Assembly: GCF_900116415.1 (NCBI RefSeq)
Contig: NZ_FPAP01000001.1
Span: forward strand, 930,001-994,000
Length of the DNA: 64,000 nt
Source: Chryseobacterium formosense
GTDB taxonomy: Bacteria > Bacteroidota > Bacteroidia > Flavobacteriales > Weeksellaceae
Direction: 5' to 3'
The stretch's first letter is position 1, and every line of letters starts with the position of its first letter. Positions 33,046-41,618 of the stretch are shown here, piece after piece. The translations under genes and the position numbers were made by a program. Below the pieces are notes generated by a model. It was given only the letters and a program-made list of their open reading frames with translations. It did not search any database and was not told the origin of the DNA.

Positions 33046-34140
33046 TTACAAGCTTCCTTTGGTTGACGGTAAATTAAAATTCTGATCTGATTGGTTAACT
33101 GCCATTTTTATAGCTTTTGCAAAAGCTTTAAAAATAGATTCAATCTTGTGATGTTCATTTTCTCCTTCTGCTTTAATATTGACATTACATTTAGCTGAAT
33201 CTGTGAACGACTTAAAGAAATGTTCAAACATTTCGGTAGGAACATCACCAACTTTTTCACGTTTTAAATTTGCATCCCAAACCAACCAAGCACGTCCTCC
33301 AAAATCGATGGCAACCTGTGCCAAGCAATCGTCCATCGGAAGCAGAAAACCATATCTTTCAATTCCTTTTTTCTTTCCTAAAGCTTTCGAAATAGCTTCT
33401 CCTAAGACAATTCCTGTGTCTTCAATCGTGTGGTGCTCATCAACATGCAGATCTCCATTTGCTTTGATTTTTAAATCTAAATTCCCGTGTTTGGAAATCT
33501 GTTCAAGCATATGATCAAAAAAATGTAATCCGGTTGAAATATCAGAATTTCCGCTTCCGTCAAGATTGACTTCAATTTCGATGTCCGTTTCATTTGTTTT
33601 TCTTGAAACCTTAGCTTTTCGTGGAATATCCTTTAAATATTGATAGATTTCATTCCAATTTTCTGTTGTCAGCTCTGCATCATCATTCTGAATTGGATTA
33701 ATGAAAATCGCTTTTGACTTTAAATTTTTTGCGAGTTGAATATCAGTCAGTCGATCTCCGATGACGAAAGAATTTTCAAGATCATAATCTCCGTAAATAT
33801 ATTTTCCCAACATTCCGATTTCTGGCTTTCTTGTCGGTAAATTCTCATATTCAAAACTTTTATCAATCAAAATATCATTGAAAACAATACCTTCATTTTT
33901 AAATGCATGCAACATCTTTTCATGAGGCTTTATAAAATTTTCATAAGGAAAGTTTTCAGTTCCCAAACCATCCTGATTGGTGACCATGACCAGTTTAAAA
34001 TCTAGTTCTTTAGCAATTTTCGAGAGGTTTTGAAAGACTCCGGGATAGAATTCAAGTTTTTCCAAAGAGTCCACCTGAAAATCCGTTGGTGGTTCTGTAA
34101 TTAAAGTTCCGTCGCGGTCTATAAACAATACTTTTTTCAT
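33046..34140 (-). CDS. hisB: Bifunctional histidinol-phosphatase / imidazoleglycerol-phosphate dehydratase
   Basis: This 364-residue fusion carries out two steps of histidine synthesis. The N-terminal HAD phosphatase has the DxD motif [13 protein letters not shown] (Asp8, Asp10), [10 protein letters not shown] and [15 protein letters not shown]. The C-terminal dehydratase (from about residue 170) has the metal sites [34 protein letters not shown] and [18 protein letters not shown]. The fusion is the gamma-proteobacterial/Bacteroidota form and is not an assembly error. Confidence 0.97.
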   Translation of the reverse strand: MKKVLFIDRDGTLITEPPTDFQVDSLEKLEFYPGVFQNLSKIAKELDFKLVMVTNQDGLGTENFPYENFIKPHEKMLHAFKNEGIVFNDILIDKSFEYENLPTRKPEIGMLGKYIYGDYDLENSFVIGDRLTDIQLAKNLKSKAIFINPIQNDDAELTTENWNEIYQYLKDIPRKAKVSRKTNETDIEIEVNLDGSGNSDISTGLHFFDHMLEQISKHGNLDLKIKANGDLHVDEHHTIEDTGIVLGEAISKALGKKKGIERYGFLLPMDDCLAQVAIDFGGRAWLVWDANLKREKVGDVPTEMFEHFFKSFTDSAKCNVNIKAEGENEHHKIESIFKAFAKAIKMAVNQSDQNFNLPSTKGSL

Positions 34141-34183
34141 TTCTAAACAATTGTTAATCTGTTATTTTTCTGCTTGCTCAAAC

Positions 34184-35218
34184 CTATATGGTTTTGCATT
34201 GTTTTAAAACTTTGATTAATTGGGTATTTTCTTCTCTATTTCCTACATTAATTCTGATACAGTTTGGAATTTGTGGACTTCTTTTGCTGGTCAGAATTTC
34301 GTTTTCCAATAACTTTTTATATACTTTTTCCACATTTTCAAATTCGATCAGAAAGAAATTAGCATGAGTTGAATATACTTTCTGAACACAATTTATCGCT
34401 TCAAATTCATTTTTGAGCCAGGAAATTTCAATTAAAGTATTTTCTATATTGTTTTTTGTAACTTCTTGTTTTGTAATTGTTTCAATTATTTTATTTAAAC
34501 TTAAAGCATTAACATTGTAAGGTGATTTCACTGTATTTATCAGCTTAATGATTTCCTTAGAGGAATACGCAATACCTACTCTCGCTCCTGCCATTCCCCA
34601 AGCTTTTGAAAATGTTTGAAGAACAATCAGGTTGGGATATTTCTCCAATAATTCAGTACAGGATTTTTTTCCTGAGAATTCTATGTACGCTTCATCAACA
34701 ACAACAATTCCATTAAAATTTTTAATATAAAATTCAACGTCTTCTATAACGTTTCCGGTTGGATTATTGGGTGAGCATAAGAAAAAAACTTTAGGCTTAA
34801 ATCCTGCTGAAATTTTAAGAAAATCATTTTTTACAATCTCGAAGTTTTCGTTTAAATCAAGTTTTATCACCTTATTTTCATTGATAGAAGCATAAAAACC
34901 ATACATTGCAAATGAAGGGTTCATTATTAAAATGGAGTCTTTTTTAGGCTCACAAAAAATCTTTACAATCAAATCAATCAATTCGTCACTGCCATTTCCG
35001 ACTGCAATCTGATCTGTTGAGATATTCTTTATTTCAGAAAGCTTTTGCTTTAATTCTTTCTGCGTAGAATCAGGATAACGGTTCAGTTCTCCAAACGGAC
35101 TTTCATTGGCATCCAGCAAAACAGGATTTTTAAATTCATTATGATCTCTAAAACTGATGTAAGGCTGCAGTTCTAAGATATTTTTTCTTACTAAACTATT
35201 GATATTAAATTCTTTCAT
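34184..35218 (-). CDS. hisC: Histidinol-phosphate aminotransferase
   Basis: This 344-residue PLP enzyme of fold type I converts imidazole-acetol phosphate to histidinol phosphate. DANESPFGELNRYPD is the family N-terminal block. CSPNNPTGN, VVDEAYIEFSG and LQTFSKAWGMAGARVG carry the PLP-binding Asn and Asp and the Schiff-base Lys. Its first 14 bases overlap the end of hisD, so translation is coupled. Confidence 0.96.
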   Translation of the reverse strand: MKEFNINSLVRKNILELQPYISFRDHNEFKNPVLLDANESPFGELNRYPDSTQKELKQKLSEIKNISTDQIAVGNGSDELIDLIVKIFCEPKKDSILIMNPSFAMYGFYASINENKVIKLDLNENFEIVKNDFLKISAGFKPKVFFLCSPNNPTGNVIEDVEFYIKNFNGIVVVDEAYIEFSGKKSCTELLEKYPNLIVLQTFSKAWGMAGARVGIAYSSKEIIKLINTVKSPYNVNALSLNKIIETITKQEVTKNNIENTLIEISWLKNEFEAINCVQKVYSTHANFFLIEFENVEKVYKKLLENEILTSKRSPQIPNCIRINVGNREENTQLIKVLKQCKTI

Positions 35219-36497
35219 TTTCTTGTTTTAATCTGACACTTACGGCATTTTTGTGTGCAAATAATCCTTCTGCTTCTGCCATGATTTCTATTGTTTTTCC
35301 TAAATTTTGAAGTCCTTTTTGGGATAGATTCTGAAATGTGATTTTCTTCACAAAGCTATCTAAGGAAACTCCACTATAATTTTTTGCAAAACCGTTTGTC
35401 GGAAGGGTGTGATTGGTTCCGCTTGCGTAATCTCCCGCACTTTCACAAGAGTAATTTCCAAGGAAAACCGAGCCTGCATTTCGAATTTTTGGAATGTAAT
35501 TTTCAAAGTCTTCCATAGCTAAAATCAAATGTTCGGGAGCGTATAAATTGCTGAATTCTAAAGCTTCATCGATCGTATTTAGCAAAATAAAATGGCTGTT
35601 TTCTAAAGCTTCTTTTGCCAATTCATTTCTGGGAAGTACTTTAAGCTGTTTTTCCGTTTCTTCAATGGTTTTATTAAAAATTGTTTCATCTGTTGACAGG
35701 AAAATAACCTGACTGTCACTTCCGTGCTCTGCCTGAGAAAGCAGATCTGCCGCACAGAACTCAGGAATGGCTTTTTCATCTGCAATGATTAGTACTTCAC
35801 TTGGTCCGGCCGGCATATCAATGGCAACGTTATAATTTTGAGCAAATTCTTTTGCTGCGACAACATACTGATTTCCTGGTCCAAAAATTTTATAGACATT
35901 GGGAATACTTTCCGTTCCTAAAGTCATTGCTGCAACCGCTTGTGCTCCACCTGTTTTAAATATTTCAGTGATTTCACAAAGTTTTGCAGTATACAGAATG
36001 GCTGGATTGATATTTCCATTTTTATCAGGTGGTGTACACAATATAATTTCTTTACAACCAACTAATTGAGCAGGAATGGCAAGCATTAAAACCGTTGAAA
36101 ATAAAGGCGCAGTTCCTCCCGGAATATAAATTCCTACTTTTTCGATTGCTCGATTTTCTCTCCAACAGACAACTCCTTTTGTAGTTTCAATTTTTTCTGT
36201 TTCAGTAATTTGTGAAGCATGAAATTTTGTAATATTATTTTTTGCCTGTTGAATAGCGTCTTTTAATTCATTACTGATTAAGCTTTCTACATTTTCTATT
36301 TCTTTTTCGGAAACTTTAATACTTTTAATTTCAACTCCATCGAACTTTTTATTTAAGTCTAATAAAGCCTGATTGCCATTTCTTTCAACTTCTTTAAAAA
36401 TATCAGCAATCAATTCTGTCAATTTTTCTCTTTGTAAAACAGGTCTTTTCACTAATTCCGGCCAAGCTTCTCTTTGAGGATATTTATTAATTTTCAT
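35205..36497 (-). CDS. hisD: Histidinol dehydrogenase
   Basis: This 430-residue NAD- and zinc-dependent enzyme performs the last two oxidations to histidine. The family signature is intact (GTESIPNVYKIFGPGNQYVVAAK, then IDMPAGPSEVLIIADE and DLLSQAEHGSDSQVIFLS with the zinc-site Gln and His). The C-terminal YAPEHLILAMEDFE and NHTLPTNGFAKNYSGVS blocks are also present. It begins 1 base from hisG. Confidence 0.97.
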   Translation of the reverse strand: MKINKYPQREAWPELVKRPVLQREKLTELIADIFKEVERNGNQALLDLNKKFDGVEIKSIKVSEKEIENVESLISNELKDAIQQAKNNITKFHASQITETEKIETTKGVVCWRENRAIEKVGIYIPGGTAPLFSTVLMLAIPAQLVGCKEIILCTPPDKNGNINPAILYTAKLCEITEIFKTGGAQAVAAMTLGTESIPNVYKIFGPGNQYVVAAKEFAQNYNVAIDMPAGPSEVLIIADEKAIPEFCAADLLSQAEHGSDSQVIFLSTDETIFNKTIEETEKQLKVLPRNELAKEALENSHFILLNTIDEALEFSNLYAPEHLILAMEDFENYIPKIRNAGSVFLGNYSCESAGDYASGTNHTLPTNGFAKNYSGVSLDSFVKKITFQNLSQKGLQNLGKTIEIMAEAEGLFAHKNAVSVRLKQENERI

Positions 36498-36498
36498 A

Positions 36499-37356
36499 CT
36501 AAATCACCATTTTATCGATTGGAATTATCAAAATATCTTGTGCTCCTTTGTCTTTTAGCTCATCGATCACTTCCCAAAACCGTTCTTCATCAATCACAGA
36601 ATGAATACTGCTCCAGCCTTTTTCAGCTAAAGGAATTACAGTAGGACTTTTAAGAACGGGAAGGGTTTTTGAAATGAGATCAATTTTCTCATTCGGAACA
36701 TTCATCAGGATATATTTTGAATTTTTTGCTTTTAAAACCGCTTTAATTCTGAAAAGAAATTTTTCTAAAATGGATACTTTTTCCGCACTTAATTGTGATG
36801 TTTTTGCCAGTACAGCTTCCGATTTTAAAAGCGTTACTGTTTCTCGCAATCCGTTTTTAAATAAAGTGCTTCCTGAGCTTACAATATCACAGATTCCATC
36901 GGCTAGACCAATATTGGGAGCTATTTCAACCGAACCTGAAATCACGTGAATATCAGCCGAAATATTATTTTTCTCAAGAAAATTTTTAAGGGTATTTGGA
37001 TAAGATGTAGCAATCTTTTTTCCTCGAAAATACTTGATATCATCCGTTTCAATTTCTTTCGGAATGGCTAAGGAAACCCTGCATTTTGAGAAACCTAAAG
37101 GTTGGATAATTTCAATATTTTTTTGTTTTTCGACTAAAAGATTTTCGCCGACAATGGCAATATCCACCACTCCGTCTTCCAGATATTGAGGAATATCTGA
37201 ATTCCGTAAATACATGATTTCCATGGGGAAATTGTCTACAGAAACTTTAAGCTGATCTTTTCCGTTGTTGATGAAGATTCCGCAGTCTTTAAGGAGCTGA
37301 AGAGATTCTTCGTAAAGCCGTCCGCTTTTTTGTATCGCTATTTTTAATGTACTCAT
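36499..37356 (-). CDS. hisG: ATP phosphoribosyltransferase (long form)
   Basis: This 285-residue protein catalyses the first, committed step of histidine synthesis. The start MSTLKIAIQKSGRLYEESLQLL is the family N-terminus; the upstream Met at 37380 adds eight unmatched residues. DIAIVGENLL and ATSYPNTLKNFLEKN lie in the catalytic domains, and GICDIVSSGSTLFKNGL gives the PRPP-binding loop. The C-terminal 75 or so residues form the regulatory domain of the hexameric long form, so feedback inhibition by histidine is expected. It is the first structural gene after the attenuator at 37430-37553. Confidence 0.96.
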   Translation of the reverse strand: MSTLKIAIQKSGRLYEESLQLLKDCGIFINNGKDQLKVSVDNFPMEIMYLRNSDIPQYLEDGVVDIAIVGENLLVEKQKNIEIIQPLGFSKCRVSLAIPKEIETDDIKYFRGKKIATSYPNTLKNFLEKNNISADIHVISGSVEIAPNIGLADGICDIVSSGSTLFKNGLRETVTLLKSEAVLAKTSQLSAEKVSILEKFLFRIKAVLKAKNSKYILMNVPNEKIDLISKTLPVLKSPTVIPLAEKGWSSIHSVIDEERFWEVIDELKDKGAQDILIIPIDKMVI

Positions 37357-37429
37357 TTCACTTTTGTTGTGTCTGAGCAAATAAAAACGGTTGAATTGAA
37401 AAAATTTCCCGGGATAAATTTAGAAACAA

Positions 37430-37459
37430 AAAAACCGTCTATTTACTCAGACGGTTTTT
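37430..37459 (-). terminator. his operon attenuator terminator (segments 3 and 4)
   Basis: On the minus strand AAAAACCGTCT pairs with AGACGGTTTTT over 11 bp around an 8-base loop, followed by more T residues. It lies 74 bases upstream of hisG, inside the leader and not after a gene. Segment 3 (CCGTCT, 37435-37440) can instead pair with AGACGG at 37499-37504. Confidence 0.88.
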
Positions 37460-37489
37460 AATTATTTTGATTTTTAACATAGTCATATA

Positions 37490-37504
37490 TCAACAATTCC
37501 GTCT
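37490..37504 (-). promoter_or_regulatory. Antiterminator segment (segment 2) of the his leader
   Basis: On the minus strand AGACGG (37499-37504) overlaps the leader peptide stop codon and is complementary to CCGTCT in the terminator. The adjoining ATTGTTGA (37490-37497) is complementary to TCAACAAT at the leader start (37552-37559). The same segment can therefore form two alternative helices. Confidence 0.78.
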
Positions 37505-37553
37505 AGCAGAGATGATGATAATAATGATGTACTGTTAAAAAATTCGGTTTCAT
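37503..37553 (-). CDS. Histidine-rich leader peptide of the his operon (hisL-like)
   Basis: This 16-codon frame reads MKPNFLTVHHYYHHLC and stops at TAG. Four of its codons are CAT for His, at positions 9, 10, 13 and 14. It starts about 20 bases after the promoter box and lies directly upstream of the hisGDCBHAFIE operon and its leader terminator. Its role is regulatory: ribosomes stalled at the His codons when charged tRNA-His is scarce should leave segment 2 free to block the terminator. The two adjacent Tyr codons are unusual for a his leader. It is too short for ordinary gene calling. No homology search was possible, so the call rests on position, codon content and RNA complementarity. Confidence 0.85.
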   Translation of the reverse strand: MKPNFLTVHHYYHHLC

Positions 37554-37571
37554 TGTTGAAATTTTGTGGTA

Positions 37572-37579
37572 CAAATGTA
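37572..37579 (-). promoter_or_regulatory. -7 box of the his operon promoter
   Basis: TACATTTG on the minus strand matches TAnnTTTG, with a TTG 19 bases upstream. It places the transcript start about ten bases before the leader peptide ATG, as expected for an attenuated operon. Confidence 0.68.
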
Positions 37580-37606
37580 GGATTTATTTTTAAACTGCCA
37601 AGGATT

Positions 37607-38707
37607 TTACGAAATAATTTTTTTGTAAAGGGTCATCAATTCGTTGGCAATTGGCTCGTCATTAAACTTCTGAACAAAGTCAAAGCCCTTATCAGCACGG
37701 CGTGTTCGTTCGGATTCATTATCCCATAAAAATTTTATTTTTGATTGAATATCTAAATAACTATTGGGATCAATGTAAACCGAATCGGGGCCACCTGCTT
37801 CGGGAAGACAGCTTGTGTTACTTGTAACAGTCACAGTTTTTGAGAAAAGTGCTTCTATTACTGGGATTCCGAAGCCTTCAAAAAAACTTGGATAGACAAA
37901 TATATCTGCTATTTTGTAAACAATAGCCAGCTCATCCATTAAAACTCCTTCCAGGAAATGAACCTGCTTTTCCATTTTATTTTTCTGAATAAAATTCGTT
38001 ATTTTCTGGAAATACTTTGTTTTTTTTCCAACAACAACTAAAGGAATTTCGGTGCCTTTTATAGCTTTAACAACGTTCAAAAGATTCTTACGATCTTCTA
38101 TTGTTCCAACGTTTAAAATAAACCTTTCCGGGAGATTGAATTTTGACCTTGTCTGTTGAATAAAATCATCAGATTGCTGTTCTTTAAAAGCTTTATGACA
38201 ACCTTGATAAATCACTTCAATTTTGCTTTCCGGAACTTTTAAAAACTGGATGATATCTCGTTTTGTCTGTTCTGAAATCGCAATTATTTTATCTGCGGAA
38301 TTTGCCGCTTTTTTAAATTTCCAAAGATGAATTTTACGGTCAAAGAAGGAATAATATTGAGGGTATCTTACAAAAATAAGATCATGAATCGTGACGATTT
38401 TTTTGATTGGTTTTTTGTCCCATCTTAATGGTAATTCACCCGATAATCCATGAAAAATATCCGCATTTTGTTTCTGCGCATCTTTACCCGTTTTGAATTG
38501 ACGGGCCATACTTCCTTTAGACGTTTCAACAAAGTGAACATTTGGATTTTCTAAAATATCAGCTCCTCTTTCTGACTTATTTTTATTTAACAGAATATAT
38601 TCGTTTTCAGGAAAATATTTTGATAAAATTCTTATCAAATCGCGGGAATAATTCCCTAAACCTGAGGTATTATGAAAAAATCTTTTGGCATCAAATGCTA
38701 TTTTCAT
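37607..38707 (-). CDS. GT4-family glycosyltransferase
   Basis: This 366-residue cytoplasmic glycosyltransferase has the GT-B fold. It starts MKIAFDAKRFFHNTSGLGNYSRDL with the glycine-rich acceptor loop. In the C-terminal domain, NVGTIEDRKNLLNVVKAIKG and the nucleotide-sugar motif PSFFEGFGIPVIEALFS (with the E-x7-E pair) are typical of GT4. The stop overlaps no other gene. Its start overlaps the end of the deacetylase gene by 4 bases, so the four-gene set is one operon. The donor and acceptor sugars are unknown. Confidence 0.93.
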   Translation of the reverse strand: MKIAFDAKRFFHNTSGLGNYSRDLIRILSKYFPENEYILLNKNKSERGADILENPNVHFVETSKGSMARQFKTGKDAQKQNADIFHGLSGELPLRWDKKPIKKIVTIHDLIFVRYPQYYSFFDRKIHLWKFKKAANSADKIIAISEQTKRDIIQFLKVPESKIEVIYQGCHKAFKEQQSDDFIQQTRSKFNLPERFILNVGTIEDRKNLLNVVKAIKGTEIPLVVVGKKTKYFQKITNFIQKNKMEKQVHFLEGVLMDELAIVYKIADIFVYPSFFEGFGIPVIEALFSKTVTVTSNTSCLPEAGGPDSVYIDPNSYLDIQSKIKFLWDNESERTRRADKGFDFVQKFNDEPIANELMTLYKKIIS

Positions 38708-39480
38708 GATTCAATTTGTTTTTGAAATTCCTGAAATGTTCCAAATGAATAATTTTTACTTTTCAGCCAAGAGATGAATTCATCAAAACGCTCCACCATA
38801 TCTTTTCCTGAATTTTTTACGGTAAAACCAGGTAATTTAAATGCTTCCTCTTTAATTTCTGCAAACTCCCACGGATGGAAATAAATATTCAGATAATTGT
38901 CTTTTTTTAAAGTATCTGAAGCCAGTTTTTTATAGAAAGATAAAGGGAAATTGTGAAAACTCAACCAAAACAACGGAATTCTGAAATTCGGAGAAACAGA
39001 AGCCGGAATTTGGGTTACTTTTCCTTCTTTAAAATACGTTCTGGAAACTTTCAAATTATTATATCTTCCAGGAAGAAAGGTCGGATTGATCGAGGAATTG
39101 TAAGAATATCCCGCATTTTCAACCGCATTTTTGCTTACAGGCATCATTCTCGGCATTCGTAATCCTGTCACTTTTGTAGAAAATAATTCTTCAAGCCTGT
39201 CTTTCGAGTCTTTTAAATGTTTTTCCTCAAAATCGGAATGAAACCAAGTGTGAGAAGCCAATTCATGGCCTTCATTCAGTAATCTTTCAATTAAATGCTT
39301 GCTGTTTTCTGCAAAAACTACCGTTGAAAAAAAAGTTGCTTTCGTACTATGCTTTTTAAGAATATCCAAAATTCTTTCGAGTCCGGTTTGTGAGATTGAG
39401 ATCTGCTTTTCAAAGGAAATTTCACCTTTGTATTCTAATGGCATATCAAATTCTTCGATGTCAAAACTTAATAAAACCAT
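38704..39480 (-). CDS. Polysaccharide deacetylase (NodB-like, CE4) family protein
   Basis: This 258-residue protein has the NodB fold: LLSFDIEEFDMP (catalytic and metal Asp region), then GHELASHTWFHSDF with the metal-binding His pair H-x3-H, and LNIYFHPWEF with the later conserved His. There is no signal peptide, so it may act on a lipid-linked glycan at the inner face of the membrane, unlike exported chitin or peptidoglycan deacetylases. It lies between two glycosyltransferase genes and is coupled to the GT4 gene. Confidence 0.88.
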   Translation of the reverse strand: MVLLSFDIEEFDMPLEYKGEISFEKQISISQTGLERILDILKKHSTKATFFSTVVFAENSKHLIERLLNEGHELASHTWFHSDFEEKHLKDSKDRLEELFSTKVTGLRMPRMMPVSKNAVENAGYSYNSSINPTFLPGRYNNLKVSRTYFKEGKVTQIPASVSPNFRIPLFWLSFHNFPLSFYKKLASDTLKKDNYLNIYFHPWEFAEIKEEAFKLPGFTVKNSGKDMVERFDEFISWLKSKNYSFGTFQEFQKQIES

Positions 39481-39483
39481 TGA

Positions 39484-40413
39484 TTAAAAATTTTTATTTT
39501 TTATAATATAATTAGGTCTTTCTTTTACCTGTTTAAAGATTTTGCCTAAATAAATTCCTATAATTCCTAAAATAATCAATTGTAAACCTCCAAAGAAAAC
39601 AATTGTCATGATTAATGATGCCCAACCTGAAATTTCTGTTTTTGCGATGAATGCATATAAAACATACAAACCATAACCTATGACTGAAATTCCCGAGAAT
39701 AAAAATCCTAAATAAGCTGCAATATAAAGCGGTTTTACACTGAATGCTGTGATTCCTGTAAAGGCAAAAGTGATCATTTTTTTCAGGTTATAACTGCTTT
39801 CTCCAGAAGACCTTTCGTTGGCTGTAAACTCAATTCCTATTTGTTTATAGCCCATCCAGCTTGTTAATCCTCGTAAGAACAAGTCGTCTTCATTGAAACT
39901 TCTTATGACTTCCACCGCATTAGCATCCATCAATCTGAAATCTGAACCACCGCCTTTCGTTAAATTGACATCCGATAAACTTGATAAAATTTTATAAAAA
40001 AAATCGGATGTTTTTCGTTTAAAATAAGATATCTGTTTAGGATATGTTCTTACCGTGAATACAATATCATAACCCTCTTCCCATTTTTTTATCATTTCAG
40101 GAATGAGTTCGGGAGGATGCTGAAGATCGCCATCCATTGAAATGACTGCATTTCCGTGAGCATTATCCATCCCGGCTTTTACGGCAGGTTGATGACCGAA
40201 ATTTCTTGAAAACTCAATGAATTTTACTTCGTCGTATTTTTTGGAAAGTTCTTCCAGCTTTTGCTGGGTTTTGTCACGGCTTCCATCATTCACAAAAATA
40301 ATTTCAAAACCATAATCGGGCATATCATCAAAAACTTCTTTAATTTTCTGATGAACTAAGGCTACGTTTCCTTCTTCGTTATGGGCAGGAATGACTATAG
40401 AAATTTTTTTCAT
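39484..40413 (-). CDS. GT2-family glycosyltransferase with two membrane spans (GtrB/DPM1-like)
   Basis: This 309-residue protein starts ISIVIPAHNEEGNVALVHQKI and has the GT-A nucleotide-binding DxD in VISMDGDLQHPPELI, followed by RSFNEDDLFLRGLTSWMGY. The C-terminal quarter holds two membrane spans (YIAAYLGFLFSGISVIGYGLYVLYA and IMTIVFFGGLQLIILGIIGIYLG) and ends with the typical KERPNYII. Members transfer sugars to polyprenyl phosphate. It fits a role in making a lipid-linked donor for the neighbouring GT87-like protein. Confidence 0.93.
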   Translation of the reverse strand: MKKISIVIPAHNEEGNVALVHQKIKEVFDDMPDYGFEIIFVNDGSRDKTQQKLEELSKKYDEVKFIEFSRNFGHQPAVKAGMDNAHGNAVISMDGDLQHPPELIPEMIKKWEEGYDIVFTVRTYPKQISYFKRKTSDFFYKILSSLSDVNLTKGGGSDFRLMDANAVEVIRSFNEDDLFLRGLTSWMGYKQIGIEFTANERSSGESSYNLKKMITFAFTGITAFSVKPLYIAAYLGFLFSGISVIGYGLYVLYAFIAKTEISGWASLIMTIVFFGGLQLIILGIIGIYLGKIFKQVKERPNYIIKNKNF

Positions 40414-40414
40414 T

Positions 40415-41587
40415 TTATGAATTCAGGCTATAATCTTTTTCGAAATTTTTTGTCAGAAGCTCATAGATTACTCTCAACCAAATGACGATGCAAGGTACAG
40501 CTTTTAAAGAATATTTTTTGATGTAATTTTCTTTTACAAATTTCGGAAACAAATCTGACGTTGAAAAACAGGTGAAAATTATCACAAAGATCAATAATCC
40601 AATAATAAAAGGAGATCTTTCTTTCTGAAGGAAAAACCAGATCATTACTCCAACAACTGCAATAATGTACGTTGGAGATTCTGAACTTGAGCTGAACAAC
40701 ACCAAAAACAGTAAAGTAGAAGCTAAAATCATCAACTGGAAAGCGTAATTTTTGTATTGCTTAATTCTAACATAAGGTATCGCAAAAAGAGGTAAACCAA
40801 ATGCCAGAAAAGCAAGATTTGAAATTGAAGGGTCACCTGCAATTCTTCTCACAACCCCCATTAAAGAAATATCCTGATACGATGTCAGTCCCTGATTCTG
40901 TCCGTTTTTTTCAGAGAGTGACTGATACCAGTCTGCGTAACTCTGCAATACAAATGAAGGACTCGAATACAGCATCGGAATTACAAAAAACAGCAGTGCA
41001 ATTACAATTCCTGAAAGAATATATCTCCCTTTATTTTTAATAAAGAAAAACTGGGAAAGCCCTAAAATACCATATATTTTTACAAAAAAACCAACTAACA
41101 TCGCTCCCACTGATTTTGCTTCTTTGTTTTCATAAATATAAATCGCAGCAAGCATCAGAAGAGCAACAAGCGCAATATTAAACTGAAAATAAAGTGATGA
41201 AGTAATGTACTCCTGCAAGCAGAATAAAGCAAATAAAGCTTTTTTCGGATCTGAAAAAGGCAACTTTTTAATCGCGTAAAGAAATATCAAAGTATTGGCA
41301 ACATTCCATAAACAAATTCCCAACCAATCCGGCATTAATGCAAAAGGAGCAATCAGAAGGCTGAAAAATATCCCATAATGATTAGAGTCCTGGAAAAGTT
41401 CAGGGTATTGCAGATAAAGATTTTTCTCATTAATTGTATTAAAAAATACATTTTTAAAAATCAGATAATTGTTGATTGCATGATCTCCTTTAGAAAACTT
41501 CGATAACGCCGTTACAACAGATATAATAAGATAAACCCCAAAAATATATTTGGGGTTTAAAAGTATTTTAAGAAATTTTTCTTTCAA
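40415..41587 (-). CDS. GT87/DUF2029-like polytopic membrane glycosyltransferase
   Basis: This 390-residue protein has about ten hydrophobic spans, for example YIFGVYLIISVVTALSKF, YGIFFSLLIAPFALMPDWLGICLWNV and SPTYIIAVVGVMIWFFL. It shows the GT87-type layout, with conserved polar residues in the first external loop (FNTINEKNLYLQYPELFQDSNHYG). Such enzymes move sugars from polyprenyl-phosphate donors at the outer face of the inner membrane. It lies 1 base from the GT2 gene, which could make its donor. The assignment is by overall pattern. Confidence 0.8.
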   Translation of the reverse strand: MKEKFLKILLNPKYIFGVYLIISVVTALSKFSKGDHAINNYLIFKNVFFNTINEKNLYLQYPELFQDSNHYGIFFSLLIAPFALMPDWLGICLWNVANTLIFLYAIKKLPFSDPKKALFALFCLQEYITSSLYFQFNIALVALLMLAAIYIYENKEAKSVGAMLVGFFVKIYGILGLSQFFFIKNKGRYILSGIVIALLFFVIPMLYSSPSFVLQSYADWYQSLSEKNGQNQGLTSYQDISLMGVVRRIAGDPSISNLAFLAFGLPLFAIPYVRIKQYKNYAFQLMILASTLLFLVLFSSSSESPTYIIAVVGVMIWFFLQKERSPFIIGLLIFVIIFTCFSTSDLFPKFVKENYIKKYSLKAVPCIVIWLRVIYELLTKNFEKDYSLNS

Positions 41588-41618
41588 GGTTGTGGTTATT
41601 AGTTAAATGAAAAAAAAA

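Noticed and set aside
33046-34140. hisB as a chimeric assembly or frameshift of two genes
   Set aside because: The phosphatase-dehydratase fusion is a normal form in Bacteroidota and both halves have intact active sites.
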